Origin: Mycolicibacterium bacteremicum
GTDB taxonomy: Bacteria > Actinomycetota > Actinomycetes > Mycobacteriales > Mycobacteriaceae
NCBI RefSeq assembly: GCF_002086115.1
Contig: NZ_MVHJ01000011.1
Location: 124,001 to 188,000, forward strand
Length of the DNA: 64,000 nt
Reading direction: 5' to 3'
In this document: positions 16,918-26,047 of the stretch, in pieces
How the letters are laid out: every line of letters starts with the position of its first letter
How positions within the stretch are numbered: the first letter of the stretch is position 1
Notes under the pieces: model-generated
Seen by the model: only the letters and a program-made list of their open reading frames with translations
Told to the model about the DNA's origin: nothing
The model's database searches: none
Made by a program: the position numbers and the translations under genes

Positions 16918-18378
16918 GTGGCCACCGGAGTCGACACCGACGACTCCACCCCGGACACCGGGCATGCCGACTTCGTCGTCGTGGCCAATCGGCTGCCGAT
17001 CGACCAGGTGCGCCTCCCCGACGGCACGACCACCTGGAAGCGCAGCCCCGGCGGCCTGGTGACCGCGCTGGAGCCGATCCTGCGCAAGCAGAGTGGTGCC
17101 TGGATCGGGTGGCCGGGAGTCCCGGACAGCGATGAGGAACCGATCGTCCAGGACGATCTGAAGCTCTACCCCGTGCGGTTGTCCGCCGAGGATGTCGCGC
17201 TCTACTACGAGGGCTTCTCGAATGCCACGCTGTGGCCGCTGTACCACGACGTCATCGTCAAACCGCAGTACCACCGGCACTGGTGGGACCGCTACGTCGA
17301 GGTGAACCGGCGGTTCGCCGAGGCCACCTCGAGGGCCGCCGCCCCCGGCGCCACCGTCTGGATCCAGGACTACCAGCTCCAACTGGTGCCCAAGATGCTG
17401 CGGATGCTGCGGCCCGACCTCACCATCGGTTTCTTCCTGCACATCCCGTTCCCGCCGGTCGAGCTGTTCATGCAGATGCCCTGGCGAACCGAGATCATCG
17501 AGGGGCTGCTGGGTGCCGACCTGGTCGGTTTCCACCTGGCCGGCGGCGCCCAGAACTTCCTGATCCTGGCCCGCCGGCTGCTCGGCGCCAACACCTCGCG
17601 CGCCACCATCGGGGTGCGTGCCCGCTTCGGCGAGGTCCAGGTGGGCTTCCGCACGGTCAAGGTCGGCGCGTTCCCGATCTCCATCGACTCGGCCGAACTG
17701 GACCGCAAGGCCAGGGACAAGAGCATCCGGCAGCGGGCCCGGCAGATCCGCGCCGAGCTGGGCAACCCGCGCAAGCTGCTGCTCGGCGTCGACCGGCTGG
17801 ACTACACCAAGGGCATCGACGTCCGGCTCAAGGCATTCTCCGAACTGCTCGCCGCGGACCGCGCCGACCGCAGCGACACCGTGCTCGTGCAGCTGGCCAC
17901 CCCCAGCCGGGAGCGGGTGGAGAGCTACATCGAGATGCGGGAGGGCATCGAACGGCAGGTCGGGCACATCAACGGTGAGTACGGCGAGGTCGGTCACCCG
18001 GTGGTGCACTACCTGCACCGGCCGGTCCCGCGCGACGACCTGATCGCGTTCTTCGTCGCCGCCGACGTCATGCTGGTGACCCCGCTGCGAGACGGGATGA
18101 ACCTGGTGGCCAAGGAGTACGTGGCCTGCCGCAGCGATCTCGGCGGTGCGCTGGTGCTGTCCGAATTCACCGGCGCGGCAGCCGAACTGCGTACCGCCTA
18201 CCTGTGCAACCCGCACCACACCGACGGTGTGCGGGATGCCATCGAGCAGGCCCTCAACCAGTCCGTCGAGGAGGGCAGGCGCCGGATGCGGGCGCTGCGG
18301 CGCCAGGTGCTGGCCCACGATGTGGACCGGTGGGCCCGCGCCTTCCTGGACGCCCTGGCCGGGGTGAAGACCGACTAG
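16918..18378 (+). CDS. otsA: Trehalose-6-phosphate synthase
   Basis: 486 aa, GTG start. GT20-family landmarks are VVANRLPI at the start, [16 protein letters not shown] (substrate-binding Asp), [21 protein letters not shown] and [15 protein letters not shown]. It transfers glucose from UDP- or ADP-glucose to glucose-6-phosphate to make trehalose-6-phosphate, which OtsB converts to trehalose for osmoprotection and cell-wall glycolipids. The M. tuberculosis gene lies beside mce4 in the same arrangement. Convergent with the last mce4-associated gene; both stop codons share CTAG (18375-18378). Confidence 0.95.
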   Translation: MATGVDTDDSTPDTGHADFVVVANRLPIDQVRLPDGTTTWKRSPGGLVTALEPILRKQSGAWIGWPGVPDSDEEPIVQDDLKLYPVRLSAEDVALYYEGFSNATLWPLYHDVIVKPQYHRHWWDRYVEVNRRFAEATSRAAAPGATVWIQDYQLQLVPKMLRMLRPDLTIGFFLHIPFPPVELFMQMPWRTEIIEGLLGADLVGFHLAGGAQNFLILARRLLGANTSRATIGVRARFGEVQVGFRTVKVGAFPISIDSAELDRKARDKSIRQRARQIRAELGNPRKLLLGVDRLDYTKGIDVRLKAFSELLAADRADRSDTVLVQLATPSRERVESYIEMREGIERQVGHINGEYGEVGHPVVHYLHRPVPRDDLIAFFVAADVMLVTPLRDGMNLVAKEYVACRSDLGGALVLSEFTGAAAELRTAYLCNPHHTDGVRDAIEQALNQSVEEGRRRMRALRRQVLAHDVDRWARAFLDALAGVKTD

Positions 18379-18860
18379 ATCGGCGTGATGTAGCTGATCA
18401 GCCAGCGACCGTCGATCTTCTGATAGTCGACCTTCAGCCGGCTGCCGTCATAGACCGACTCCTTGGACTTGTCGGTCACGGTGCGGTTCATGAACACCAG
18501 CACCGACGCGGAATCCCGTTCAGCGCTGAGCATTCCGGCGCCGACGGCGTGCGCCTGGCTGACGACCTGACGCTCCCGGGCCTGCGGGATGATGTCCGTG
18601 GTCGCGCGGTCCTCGAACTCGCGCCGATAATCCGGGGTGAGCAGGGTGGCGGCCTCGGACAGGCTGCGTTCCACCGTCTGGAAGTCGTAGCCGAACACCA
18701 TCGGGATCTGCTGGATCGCCAGTCCGGGTAGCTCGGCCTCGGCGGCCGCTGCCGCGCGGGCCTGCACCCGGTCCCAGTACAGTCCGCCGGCGACCGCCGC
18801 CAACGCGACCAGGCCGAGCGCGAAGAGCACGGCGGCCGCCTGAATGAGTCTGGTGCGCAT
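18375..18860 (-). CDS. Mce4-associated membrane protein (second, Rv3492c-like)
   Basis: 161 aa. One N-terminal membrane segment ([22 protein letters not shown]) is followed by an extracytoplasmic domain similar in plan to Mce-associated (Mas) proteins, ending in [19 protein letters not shown]. Mas proteins are proposed to stabilise or localise the Mce complex. Its start overlaps the previous stop (TGATG at 18860), making it the final gene of the mce4 operon. Confidence 0.8.
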   Translation of the reverse strand: MRTRLIQAAAVLFALGLVALAAVAGGLYWDRVQARAAAAAEAELPGLAIQQIPMVFGYDFQTVERSLSEAATLLTPDYRREFEDRATTDIIPQARERQVVSQAHAVGAGMLSAERDSASVLVFMNRTVTDKSKESVYDGSRLKVDYQKIDGRWLISYITPI

Positions 18861-19564
18861 CAGTTGCCGCCCTCGGGATACTTCAGGTCGTAACCGGTCA
18901 TGTGGCCGTTGCCGTCCTCGTGCACGATCACCCGCATCCGGTACGGCTGGGACGGCTTGTTCACGCCGTCGAGATCGGTGACGGTGACCCGCACCGACAC
19001 CAGCACCGAGGCGTTGCCACCGATCTCGTCGATCTTCTCCAGTGCGGCACCGCTGATCACGGCCTCCGAGGTGGCGTTCGTGTCGCGGAAGATCGCCTTC
19101 AGGTTGTCGACGTTGTTGTCCTGGCTCAGCATGTCGCGCAACGGCCCGCTGGTCCCGTCGACGAACCGGTTCACGCTCTCGTCGATGCTGTTCTGGTCGT
19201 AGCTGAACATGTTCATCACCGTCTGCGACGCGGTGTCGACGAAACGTTGTTCGCGGGCCTGGGTGTCCGCGGCATCGCGCCGCTGCACCGTCAGCACCAC
19301 GACGACGGTCACCAGCACGGCGGCGGCCACGAACGCCGCCAGCGCGGACACCAGTCCCACCATGGCCCGGTGCGGCCGGCGCGGCGGCAGCGGAGCGGCC
19401 CGTACCGATGTGGGCACGGTGACCGTCGGGCCCGACATCTGCAGCACCGGGCCCGCCTCGCCGACCGGGGCACCGGCGGGGCCGGCCGCCCGGGAGGCGC
19501 GCCGGCGCGTCACCTTGCTGGTTGTCTGGCTTTCGGGGTTGTCAGTCGTATCTCCGTCAACCAT
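18860..19564 (-). CDS. Mce4-associated membrane protein (first, Rv3493c-like)
   Basis: 234 aa. A cytoplasmic basic and Pro-rich N-terminus (~65 residues) precedes one membrane helix (GLVSALAAFVAAAVLVTVVVVL). The outer domain contains the Mas-type block FSYDQNSIDESVNRFVDG. It follows mce4F directly, and the gene pair downstream of mce4F matches Rv3493c-Rv3492c. Likely an accessory of the Mce4 steroid importer in the periplasmic space. Confidence 0.82.
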   Translation of the reverse strand: MVDGDTTDNPESQTTSKVTRRRASRAAGPAGAPVGEAGPVLQMSGPTVTVPTSVRAAPLPPRRPHRAMVGLVSALAAFVAAAVLVTVVVVLTVQRRDAADTQAREQRFVDTASQTVMNMFSYDQNSIDESVNRFVDGTSGPLRDMLSQDNNVDNLKAIFRDTNATSEAVISGAALEKIDEIGGNASVLVSVRVTVTDLDGVNKPSQPYRMRVIVHEDGNGHMTGYDLKYPEGGN

Positions 19565-21346
19565 CTACATCTGCCTTGGCGCCATCATCAGATCCACCCA
19601 ATTCTCCGCGGGTGTGAACACGTCGCTCCCGGGTGCGAACACCCCGGTGCCGCCGTTCGTCGGATCGGCGAACACACCCGTCTTCGGATCGTAGGTGGTC
19701 GTCAGCGAGGCGCTGGCCAGGGGCTGTTCGGCGGGCAGCGGACCCGGCGCGGGCGCAGGCGGCGCGACCGGCGGGGGCGGTGCCGGAACACCGGGGGGCA
19801 GCGGGGCACCCGGCGGTACCAGGACGCCCGGGAACTGCGAACCCGGCGGCCGATAGATCGGTTCGCCCGGCGCGGGCGGCACCTGCCGACCGTAGGGCGG
19901 CGCGATGTGATCCGGCGGTGCGTAGAACGGCCACGGCGGCGCCGGGGCATTGTTGTTGGGCGGCACCGGATTCGGGAAGGGTGCATTCGGCGCCGGACCC
20001 GGGCCCGGTTGCACACCCGGGGGCAGCTGCACCGCGGGCGCACCCGGGTCGTAGTCCGCCTCCGGCGGGATGTTCGGGAACTTGTTCGGCGGGGTGATGT
20101 TCCGCGGATCCGTGATCGGGGTGTCATAGGGCACCGGCGGGCCGCGCCACGGGTTGCTGCCGATCGGGACGTAGCCGACCGGATCGCGGCAGAGCTGCAC
20201 GGTGGGTGCACGCTTGCCGGGGAATTCCTGGCACGGGTAGTTGCGCGCACCGCGTACGACGGCCGGATCGTTCTGGGCCGTCTTGCAGTACAGGTCGGTG
20301 GGCAGCTCGCGCAGCGTGGTGTCGGCCGGCGAGCGGATCTCCGTCGATGGAATGAATCCGGTGAGACACGGCGGTGAGTCGCCGAGGTCGACCTTGAAGT
20401 CCAACTTGCCGCCCTCGTCGGCGGGAACGCCACCAGCGACTGTGTTGAGGGCCGCGATCAGAGCTGGGAAGATGACCAGCGCCTGCTCGATCGACTTGTT
20501 GTAGATGACGCCGATCCGGCCGAAGTTGGCCAGGTTGGCGGCCAGCACCGGGAACGTCGGCCGGATGCCCTCAAAAGTGGTGTTGGCCTCGGCAGCGGCA
20601 CCGGGCACCGTCTGCAGCACCGAGCGCAGCTGCGGATCGGCATCGGCCACCTCGGCGGTCAGCCGGGCCAGACCGTCCGCGGTCGAACGGATGTCGTCAC
20701 CGGCCTCGATCTGGGCGTCCAGGAACGGCCCGGCCTGATCGATGAGCTGCGCGGTCTCCGGGTAGGCGGCGTTGGCCTCGTCGACCAGATCGCGGCCGGA
20801 CTGGATCAGCCGGGCCAGCTCGGGGCCGGATCCGTTGAACGCCTTGAAGGTCTCGGACAGCAGATCCTGGATCCGCGCGTCGCCGACACTGCTGACCAGA
20901 TCGTCGGCCTGCTTGAGCAGGCCCGCGATGTCCTGTCCGATGGCGGTGCGGTCGACGCCGATGTGCGATCCGTTGCGCAGCAACTGCGCATCGGCCGAAC
21001 CCTCGGGCGGAACCAGGTCGATGTACTGCTCGCCGACCGCCGACACGCTCTTGACGGTGGCCGTGACGTTGGCCGGCACATCGGTGTCGGTGTTCAGCCG
21101 CATCTTGGCGATCACACCGTCATCGGTCAGCCCGACCTCTTCGACCCGCCCGATGGTGACACCGCGGTAGGTGACGTTGGCGTTCTGGTACAGCCCACCG
21201 CCGGCCACGAAATTCGCGGTGACGTTGTAGGTTCCGATGCCCAGCGCCGCGGGCACGTGCAGATAGAACGCGGAGATCGCGGTGACGGTCAACACCGTGA
21301 CGACGGCGAAGATCGACAACTGCAGGCGTGTCAGACGAGTCAGCAT
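19565..21346 (-). CDS. mce4F: Mce4 family substrate-binding protein F
   Basis: 593 aa. An N-terminal membrane anchor (FAVVTVLTVTAISAFYL) leads to an MlaD/MCE domain with NVTYRGVTIGRVEEVGL, then long helices (residues ~100-310) that in Mce proteins form the transport needle. The C-terminal ~170 residues are Pro/Gly-rich and low in complexity, as in other Mce F proteins. It contributes to the hexameric Mce4 channel that carries cholesterol to YrbE4AB. Start and mce4E stop overlap by one base. Confidence 0.9.
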   Translation of the reverse strand: MLTRLTRLQLSIFAVVTVLTVTAISAFYLHVPAALGIGTYNVTANFVAGGGLYQNANVTYRGVTIGRVEEVGLTDDGVIAKMRLNTDTDVPANVTATVKSVSAVGEQYIDLVPPEGSADAQLLRNGSHIGVDRTAIGQDIAGLLKQADDLVSSVGDARIQDLLSETFKAFNGSGPELARLIQSGRDLVDEANAAYPETAQLIDQAGPFLDAQIEAGDDIRSTADGLARLTAEVADADPQLRSVLQTVPGAAAEANTTFEGIRPTFPVLAANLANFGRIGVIYNKSIEQALVIFPALIAALNTVAGGVPADEGGKLDFKVDLGDSPPCLTGFIPSTEIRSPADTTLRELPTDLYCKTAQNDPAVVRGARNYPCQEFPGKRAPTVQLCRDPVGYVPIGSNPWRGPPVPYDTPITDPRNITPPNKFPNIPPEADYDPGAPAVQLPPGVQPGPGPAPNAPFPNPVPPNNNAPAPPWPFYAPPDHIAPPYGRQVPPAPGEPIYRPPGSQFPGVLVPPGAPLPPGVPAPPPPVAPPAPAPGPLPAEQPLASASLTTTYDPKTGVFADPTNGGTGVFAPGSDVFTPAENWVDLMMAPRQM

Positions 21347-22509
21347 TACGGTGCCTCCCCGTGCTGCGTGGCGGTGCCCGGCGGGATCTTGAACGGGTCG
21401 GCGGCCTGCCCGGACAGGTTCGCCAGCGCCCCGGTCAGGAAGTCCGGCGGGTTGACCACCTCGTTGAGGCGCTTCATGTTCGGGTCGAAGAACGAGGTGG
21501 TGAACACCGACTCACCCAACCGGCGCACGGTCAGGTCGAACGTCACGAACACGTTCAAATAGTCGCCGCGGACCGCGTTGCGCAGGTACTTGTAGTGGAA
21601 CGGGAAGGTCGGAAGAAACGTCAGATCCTCGATGAAGTCGTCGGCATTGTCGTTGAGCGCCTTGATGACCGGGAACAGATCCTTGATGTCCGCGGCGAAA
21701 TCGTCCTTGGTCTCCGAGAGCACCCGCGAACCCACCTCGGCGAACCCACGCAACGCGGTGAAGGCGTCCACGATGTTCTGCCGGTTGGTGTTGAGCACCA
21801 GCAGCGCATTGGGCAGGGTGTCCAGCGTGCGGCCCAGGTTGTCCTTGCTGCGCGCCAGGATCGAGGCGAACCGGTTGAGGCCGTCGGCCGCGGCGATGAT
21901 GTCGTCGGTCTGGCGATCCAGGGATGAGGTCAGCTCGGCCAGCCGCGGCAGCAGTTCGGCGAAGCTGCCGGAGCGGCCGGCCACGGCGGCATAGGCCTCG
22001 TCGGTGATGTCCTGCAGTGCACCGAGATTGCCCTTGTTGACCACCACGCCGAGCGCGGAGAGCACCTCTTCGGTGGTCGGGTACCGGCCGACGGCGCCCA
22101 GCGGGATGTTGGAGCCCTGCTTGAGCCTGCCGACCGGATCGTCGGGCGGCGGCGCCAACTGGACGTGCTGGGAACCCAGCAGCGAGGTCTGCGCGACGGT
22201 GGCCGTTGAGTTCTCCGGCAGGTCGACGTCACTGTCGAGGGACAGCTGCACCGCGGCGTAGAAGGTGCCGTCGGGGCGTTGCACCGCCTCGATCCCGGAC
22301 ACGCTGCCCACGGTGACGTCGTCGAGCATCACCGGCGAGTTCTGCGGCAGCGTTGCGACATCGGGCAGTTCGGCGGTGATCCAGAACGATCCCGACCCGT
22401 GCCCGGCGGTGCCGGGCATGTTCAGCGAGTTCAACCCGCCGAACTGACATCCGGCCAGCAGCAGCGCCGCGGCGCCGAGCGCGCTGCCGCGCAACAGGAT
22501 CGGGGTCAT
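21346..22509 (-). CDS. mce4E: Mce4 family lipoprotein E (LprN-like)
   Basis: 387 aa from the ATG at 22509; the frame is open further upstream but overlaps mce4D needlessly. The signal ends in the lipobox ALLLAGC, so this is the lipid-anchored Mce subunit (LprN in M. tuberculosis). The MCE domain has NSPVMLDDVTVGSVSGIEA, and helical needle segments follow to about residue 330. Overlaps mce4D by ATGA. Confidence 0.9.
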   Translation of the reverse strand: MTPILLRGSALGAAALLLAGCQFGGLNSLNMPGTAGHGSGSFWITAELPDVATLPQNSPVMLDDVTVGSVSGIEAVQRPDGTFYAAVQLSLDSDVDLPENSTATVAQTSLLGSQHVQLAPPPDDPVGRLKQGSNIPLGAVGRYPTTEEVLSALGVVVNKGNLGALQDITDEAYAAVAGRSGSFAELLPRLAELTSSLDRQTDDIIAAADGLNRFASILARSKDNLGRTLDTLPNALLVLNTNRQNIVDAFTALRGFAEVGSRVLSETKDDFAADIKDLFPVIKALNDNADDFIEDLTFLPTFPFHYKYLRNAVRGDYLNVFVTFDLTVRRLGESVFTTSFFDPNMKRLNEVVNPPDFLTGALANLSGQAADPFKIPPGTATQHGEAP

Positions 22510-23891
22510 CCGCCCGCTCCTTCTGTCGGCGCCGGCCCGGGTAGCGGACCCGTACCCATCGGCGGTGCCGGTGGGACCGGACCGGCCGGCGAGATCTGAC
22601 CGGGCACGGCCGGCGGCGGCAGGATGAGCTGGCTGAGATTGCCGCCGGGCGGCACGGTCGGCGGGGTCACGCCCGGGGCCGGTTGCCACTGCAGGTACGG
22701 CACCGGGGTCTCGGCCTTGGCCTGTGTCGCCGGGGTGTCGTAGATGATCTGTCCCTTGTACGCGGTGATGCTGTCGATCGGGTGGAACAGGATCGGCGGG
22801 TAGTTCATCGTGATGCGCTTGAGCACCGGCCCCATCCGCTGGCGGCAGATCTCGGCGCGTTTGAAGTTATCCGGCGAGGCGCCGACGTCGAAGGTGCCGC
22901 CGCAGATAAATTGCACAGGATTGGCGAAGTTCGGCAGCGAGAGCAGACCACCGACGGTGCCCTGTGCCGGGTTGTAGATGTTGTAGAAGTTGGCCAGCCC
23001 GTTGGGGGTGACGTGCAAGATCTGTTCAATGTCATCGCTGTGGTCGGTGAGGATCTGGGTGAACTCACTCAGACTGCTCACCGACTCGATCAACGACGAG
23101 TTCGACTCGCTGAGCAGGCCCCGGACATCACCGAGCGCGGTGTTGAGCACGCCGAGGGTGTTGTCCAGATCGGCCGAACTGTCGGCCAGCACCTGGGACA
23201 CCGAGGCGACGTGGTTGGTGAACTGGACGATCTGTTCGTTGCTGTTGGACAGCGCGTTGACGAGCACCTGCAGATTGCGGATGGTGCCGAACAGGTCCGA
23301 CCGCGAGTCCCCCAGCCGGCCTGCGGTCTGCGAGAGTTCGCGCAGCGCCTGGCGGAACGAGTCGCCGTTGCCGTCGAAGGTGTCCGCGGCCTGGTTGACG
23401 AAGGTGGTCAGCGGGCCCTGCAGGCCGCCGTCCTGGGGGCCCAGTTGGGTGCTCAGCGCCGTCAGCTGTTCCTTGACCTCGTCCCATTCGACGGGCACGC
23501 CGGTGCGGTCCATACCGATCTCGGCGCCGTCCGCCATCGTGGTGCCTCCGGTGAACGCGGGCGTCAACTGGATGAACCTGGCCGACACCAGGTTCGGCGC
23601 GATGATGATGGCCCGGGCGTCGGCGGGCACCCGCACGTCGTCGGAGACCGTCATGGTGATCTTGACGTCGTTGGCGCGCGGCTGGATCGAGTCGATGCGC
23701 CCGACCGGCACCCCGACCACCCGGACGTCGTCGCCCGGGTACAGGCCGACGGCGGTCGGGAAGTAGGCGACGATCTTGTGGCCGCCGCGGTTGGGCCACA
23801 CCAGGTAGACGCCGACGGCGAGCAGCGCGACGAGTGCGACCGCGATACCGGCGCGCACCCACCTGCCTCTGTTGGACTTCGGTTGTGTCAT
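22506..23891 (-). CDS. mce4D: Mce4 family substrate-binding protein D
   Basis: 461 aa. Membrane anchor at residues ~14-32, MCE domain with PGDDVRVVGVPVGRIDSI, a helical region, and a Pro-rich tail from about residue 395. One of the six subunits of the Mce4 cholesterol import complex. Overlaps both neighbours by ATGA, showing tight coupling. Confidence 0.9.
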   Translation of the reverse strand: MTQPKSNRGRWVRAGIAVALVALLAVGVYLVWPNRGGHKIVAYFPTAVGLYPGDDVRVVGVPVGRIDSIQPRANDVKITMTVSDDVRVPADARAIIIAPNLVSARFIQLTPAFTGGTTMADGAEIGMDRTGVPVEWDEVKEQLTALSTQLGPQDGGLQGPLTTFVNQAADTFDGNGDSFRQALRELSQTAGRLGDSRSDLFGTIRNLQVLVNALSNSNEQIVQFTNHVASVSQVLADSSADLDNTLGVLNTALGDVRGLLSESNSSLIESVSSLSEFTQILTDHSDDIEQILHVTPNGLANFYNIYNPAQGTVGGLLSLPNFANPVQFICGGTFDVGASPDNFKRAEICRQRMGPVLKRITMNYPPILFHPIDSITAYKGQIIYDTPATQAKAETPVPYLQWQPAPGVTPPTVPPGGNLSQLILPPPAVPGQISPAGPVPPAPPMGTGPLPGPAPTEGAGG

Positions 23892-24946
23892 GGGGATTTC
23901 GGCCTCACCAGTAGGCGCTCGGAGATGATGCCGCGCAGATAGTCGGCGAGGCTGTCGGGCAGCTTGCCCGGCTGGAAGTAGGTATCCAGCAGCACCTCGG
24001 AAATGGACGCCGGCGGCAGACCGTAGAGGTTGATGTGGAATCCAGACCCAGACCCGACCACCTCGCCGAGAGTAGTTGCGTACGGTGGCAGCCTGCGCAA
24101 CGCCGCACCGATGTGTTCCTTGCGCTCCAGCAGGTTGTCCATGACCGCGTCCAGCCGCTGCAGCACGGGCAGGAACTCGCGCTTGTTGTCGGCGACGAAT
24201 CCGGACAACTGGTGGGAGACATCGTCGATGCCGGCGATCAGCCTGCTCAGCGCCTGCCTGCGCTCGTCGAGTGCGGCGAAGAGCTGATTACCGTCGGTGA
24301 TCAGCTGGTTCACCTGACCGGACCGCTGTGCCAGCGTGTCCGAGACGTTCTTGGCGTGCAGCAGCAGCTGTTCGAGCGCAGCATCACGCTTGTTGAGGCT
24401 GCGGCTCAGGTCGGCTACCCCGTCGAGCGCGCCGCGCAATTGCGGGGTGGCATCGCGCAGGGTGTCGGTCAGGGTCTGCAGCGCCTGCTCGAACCGCGGC
24501 TTGTCGAGCTCGCTGACATTACCGCCGAGATCCTGCAGCGCCGAGTTCAGCGTATAGGGCGTGGTGGTGCGGTTGACCGGGATGACGGTGGAATCACCAC
24601 TGCCACCGGGGGTCACCGACAACGACTTCTGACCCAGCACGGTGTCGGTCTTGATGGCCACCAGGGTCTGGTTGCCCACCTTGATGTTCCGGTCCACGGT
24701 GAAACCGACCTTGGCCTGGTCACCGGCCAGCGACACAGAGTTCACCTTGCCGACCGTGATACCGGAGACGTTCACGTCGTTGCCGGGGGTGATACCGCCG
24801 GCGTCGGTGAAGTAGGCCTCGTAGTTGCGGCCCTGCGGCCACCACGGCAACCCGGTGTAGCCGAAGGACACCAGCACCAGGCACGCCACAACGAAGATGC
24901 CGAGAATTCCGGTGCGCAGCGGATTGCTGCGATCTAGGCTAGCCAT
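23888..24946 (-). CDS. mce4C: Mce4 family substrate-binding protein C
   Basis: 352 aa from the ATG at 24946. Anchor segment ILGIFVVACLVLVSFGYTG, MCE domain with PGNDVNVSGITVGKVNSV, and needle helices to the C-terminus with only a short tail. Part of the Mce4 complex. The start lies eight bases inside the mce4B 3' end. Confidence 0.9.
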   Translation of the reverse strand: MASLDRSNPLRTGILGIFVVACLVLVSFGYTGLPWWPQGRNYEAYFTDAGGITPGNDVNVSGITVGKVNSVSLAGDQAKVGFTVDRNIKVGNQTLVAIKTDTVLGQKSLSVTPGGSGDSTVIPVNRTTTPYTLNSALQDLGGNVSELDKPRFEQALQTLTDTLRDATPQLRGALDGVADLSRSLNKRDAALEQLLLHAKNVSDTLAQRSGQVNQLITDGNQLFAALDERRQALSRLIAGIDDVSHQLSGFVADNKREFLPVLQRLDAVMDNLLERKEHIGAALRRLPPYATTLGEVVGSGSGFHINLYGLPPASISEVLLDTYFQPGKLPDSLADYLRGIISERLLVRPKSP

Positions 24947-25976
24947 TCTCCGAGCACCTCCCCTTCGTCGGATCCGGTGGGCCACCGAACGGGATCAGGA
25001 TGTCGCTGCCCGCCGGTCCGTTGATCTTCATGCGAATAGAGCAGTAGTAGATGTTGAAGAACGCGCCGTAGGCACCGAGTGCATTCAGCCGCAGATAGTT
25101 TTCGGCCAGCGGCTCGATCACCTTGTTCACGTCGCCCTTGCGCTCATCGAGGCGCTGCATCAGCGGTCGGGCATTCTCGATCACGCCCTGCAGCGGTCGC
25201 CGCGATGCCTCCAGCATGTCGGTCAGATCGTTCTCGGCCGAGGCGAGCGGTCCGATCGCGCCGGCGATGGGGTCGCGATTCTCGGCGAGTCCGGTGATGA
25301 GCTTCTGCAACTCGTCGACGCTGGCGTTGAACTGATCGCCCTTCTCGTCGATGGTGCCCAGCACGGTGTTCAGGTTGGTGATCACCTCGCCGATCAATTC
25401 GTCACGGGCCGCGAGGTTCTGGCTGAACGCACTGGTGCTCGACAGCAGGTTCTGCACCGCCCCGCCCTGGCCCTGCAGCAGCTCGATGACGGCATTGCTG
25501 ACCTCGTTGACCTTCGCACCGTCGAGGCCCTTGAGCACCGGGCGCAGCCCGCCGAGCAGGGCGTCGAGATCCAGCGCAGGCTGGGTGTTGTCGCGGGAGA
25601 TGGTGGACCCGGCGGGCAGCTTCTTGAGTTCGCCAGGGCCCGAGGTGATCTCCATGTAGCGATCGCCCACCAGGTTCTCGTAGCGCACCACCGCGCGGGT
25701 GGAGGTGTAGAGCTGGTAGCGCTTGTCGACGTCGAAGGCAACGTCGACGGTGTTGTCCGGGTTCAGGGTGACGGCGCTGACCGATCCGACCGGCACACCG
25801 GCGATCCGGACGTCCTGGCCGGTCTTGAGCCGCGACGCCTCGGCGAACGTCGCGTGATACTGGTTGCTGGACGCGAACCGGAACTGACCGAACACGACGA
25901 TCAGGCCCGCGGCCACCAGCACCATCGCCATGGTGAACACGGCGACGTTGATCAGGGTCCTGCGTTCTCTGTTCAC
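24939..25976 (-). CDS. mce4B: Mce4 family substrate-binding protein B
   Basis: 345 aa from a GTG at 25976. Anchor NVAVFTMAMVLVAAGLIVVF and MCE domain with TGQDVRIAGVPVGSVSAV. The C-terminus carries a Cys pair region (YYCSIRMK). Unlike the other mce4 junctions, the start is not next to the mce4A stop: a 23-codon frame fills the 70-base gap and its TAG overlaps this GTG (TAGTG). Confidence 0.9.
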   Translation of the reverse strand: MNRERRTLINVAVFTMAMVLVAAGLIVVFGQFRFASSNQYHATFAEASRLKTGQDVRIAGVPVGSVSAVTLNPDNTVDVAFDVDKRYQLYTSTRAVVRYENLVGDRYMEITSGPGELKKLPAGSTISRDNTQPALDLDALLGGLRPVLKGLDGAKVNEVSNAVIELLQGQGGAVQNLLSSTSAFSQNLAARDELIGEVITNLNTVLGTIDEKGDQFNASVDELQKLITGLAENRDPIAGAIGPLASAENDLTDMLEASRRPLQGVIENARPLMQRLDERKGDVNKVIEPLAENYLRLNALGAYGAFFNIYYCSIRMKINGPAGSDILIPFGGPPDPTKGRCSENG

Positions 25977-26047
25977 TAGCTACGGCCCTCGTTCTTCTCG
26001 ACCCGTGGCTTTTCGCGCAGGCGCTCATCGCGGCGCAACCTGATCAT
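25976..26047 (-). CDS. Possible 23-aa micro-ORF between mce4A and mce4B
   Basis: ATG at 26047 overlaps the mce4A stop (TGATG) and the TAG overlaps the mce4B GTG (TAGTG), so ribosomes could pass through all three frames. The predicted peptide is highly charged (MIRLRRDERLREKP then RVEKNEGRS) with no membrane segment. It is in a different frame from mce4B, so it is not simply its N-terminus. It may be a real microprotein, a coupling leader, or chance; no homology was checked. Confidence 0.4.
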   Translation of the reverse strand: MIRLRRDERLREKPRVEKNEGRS

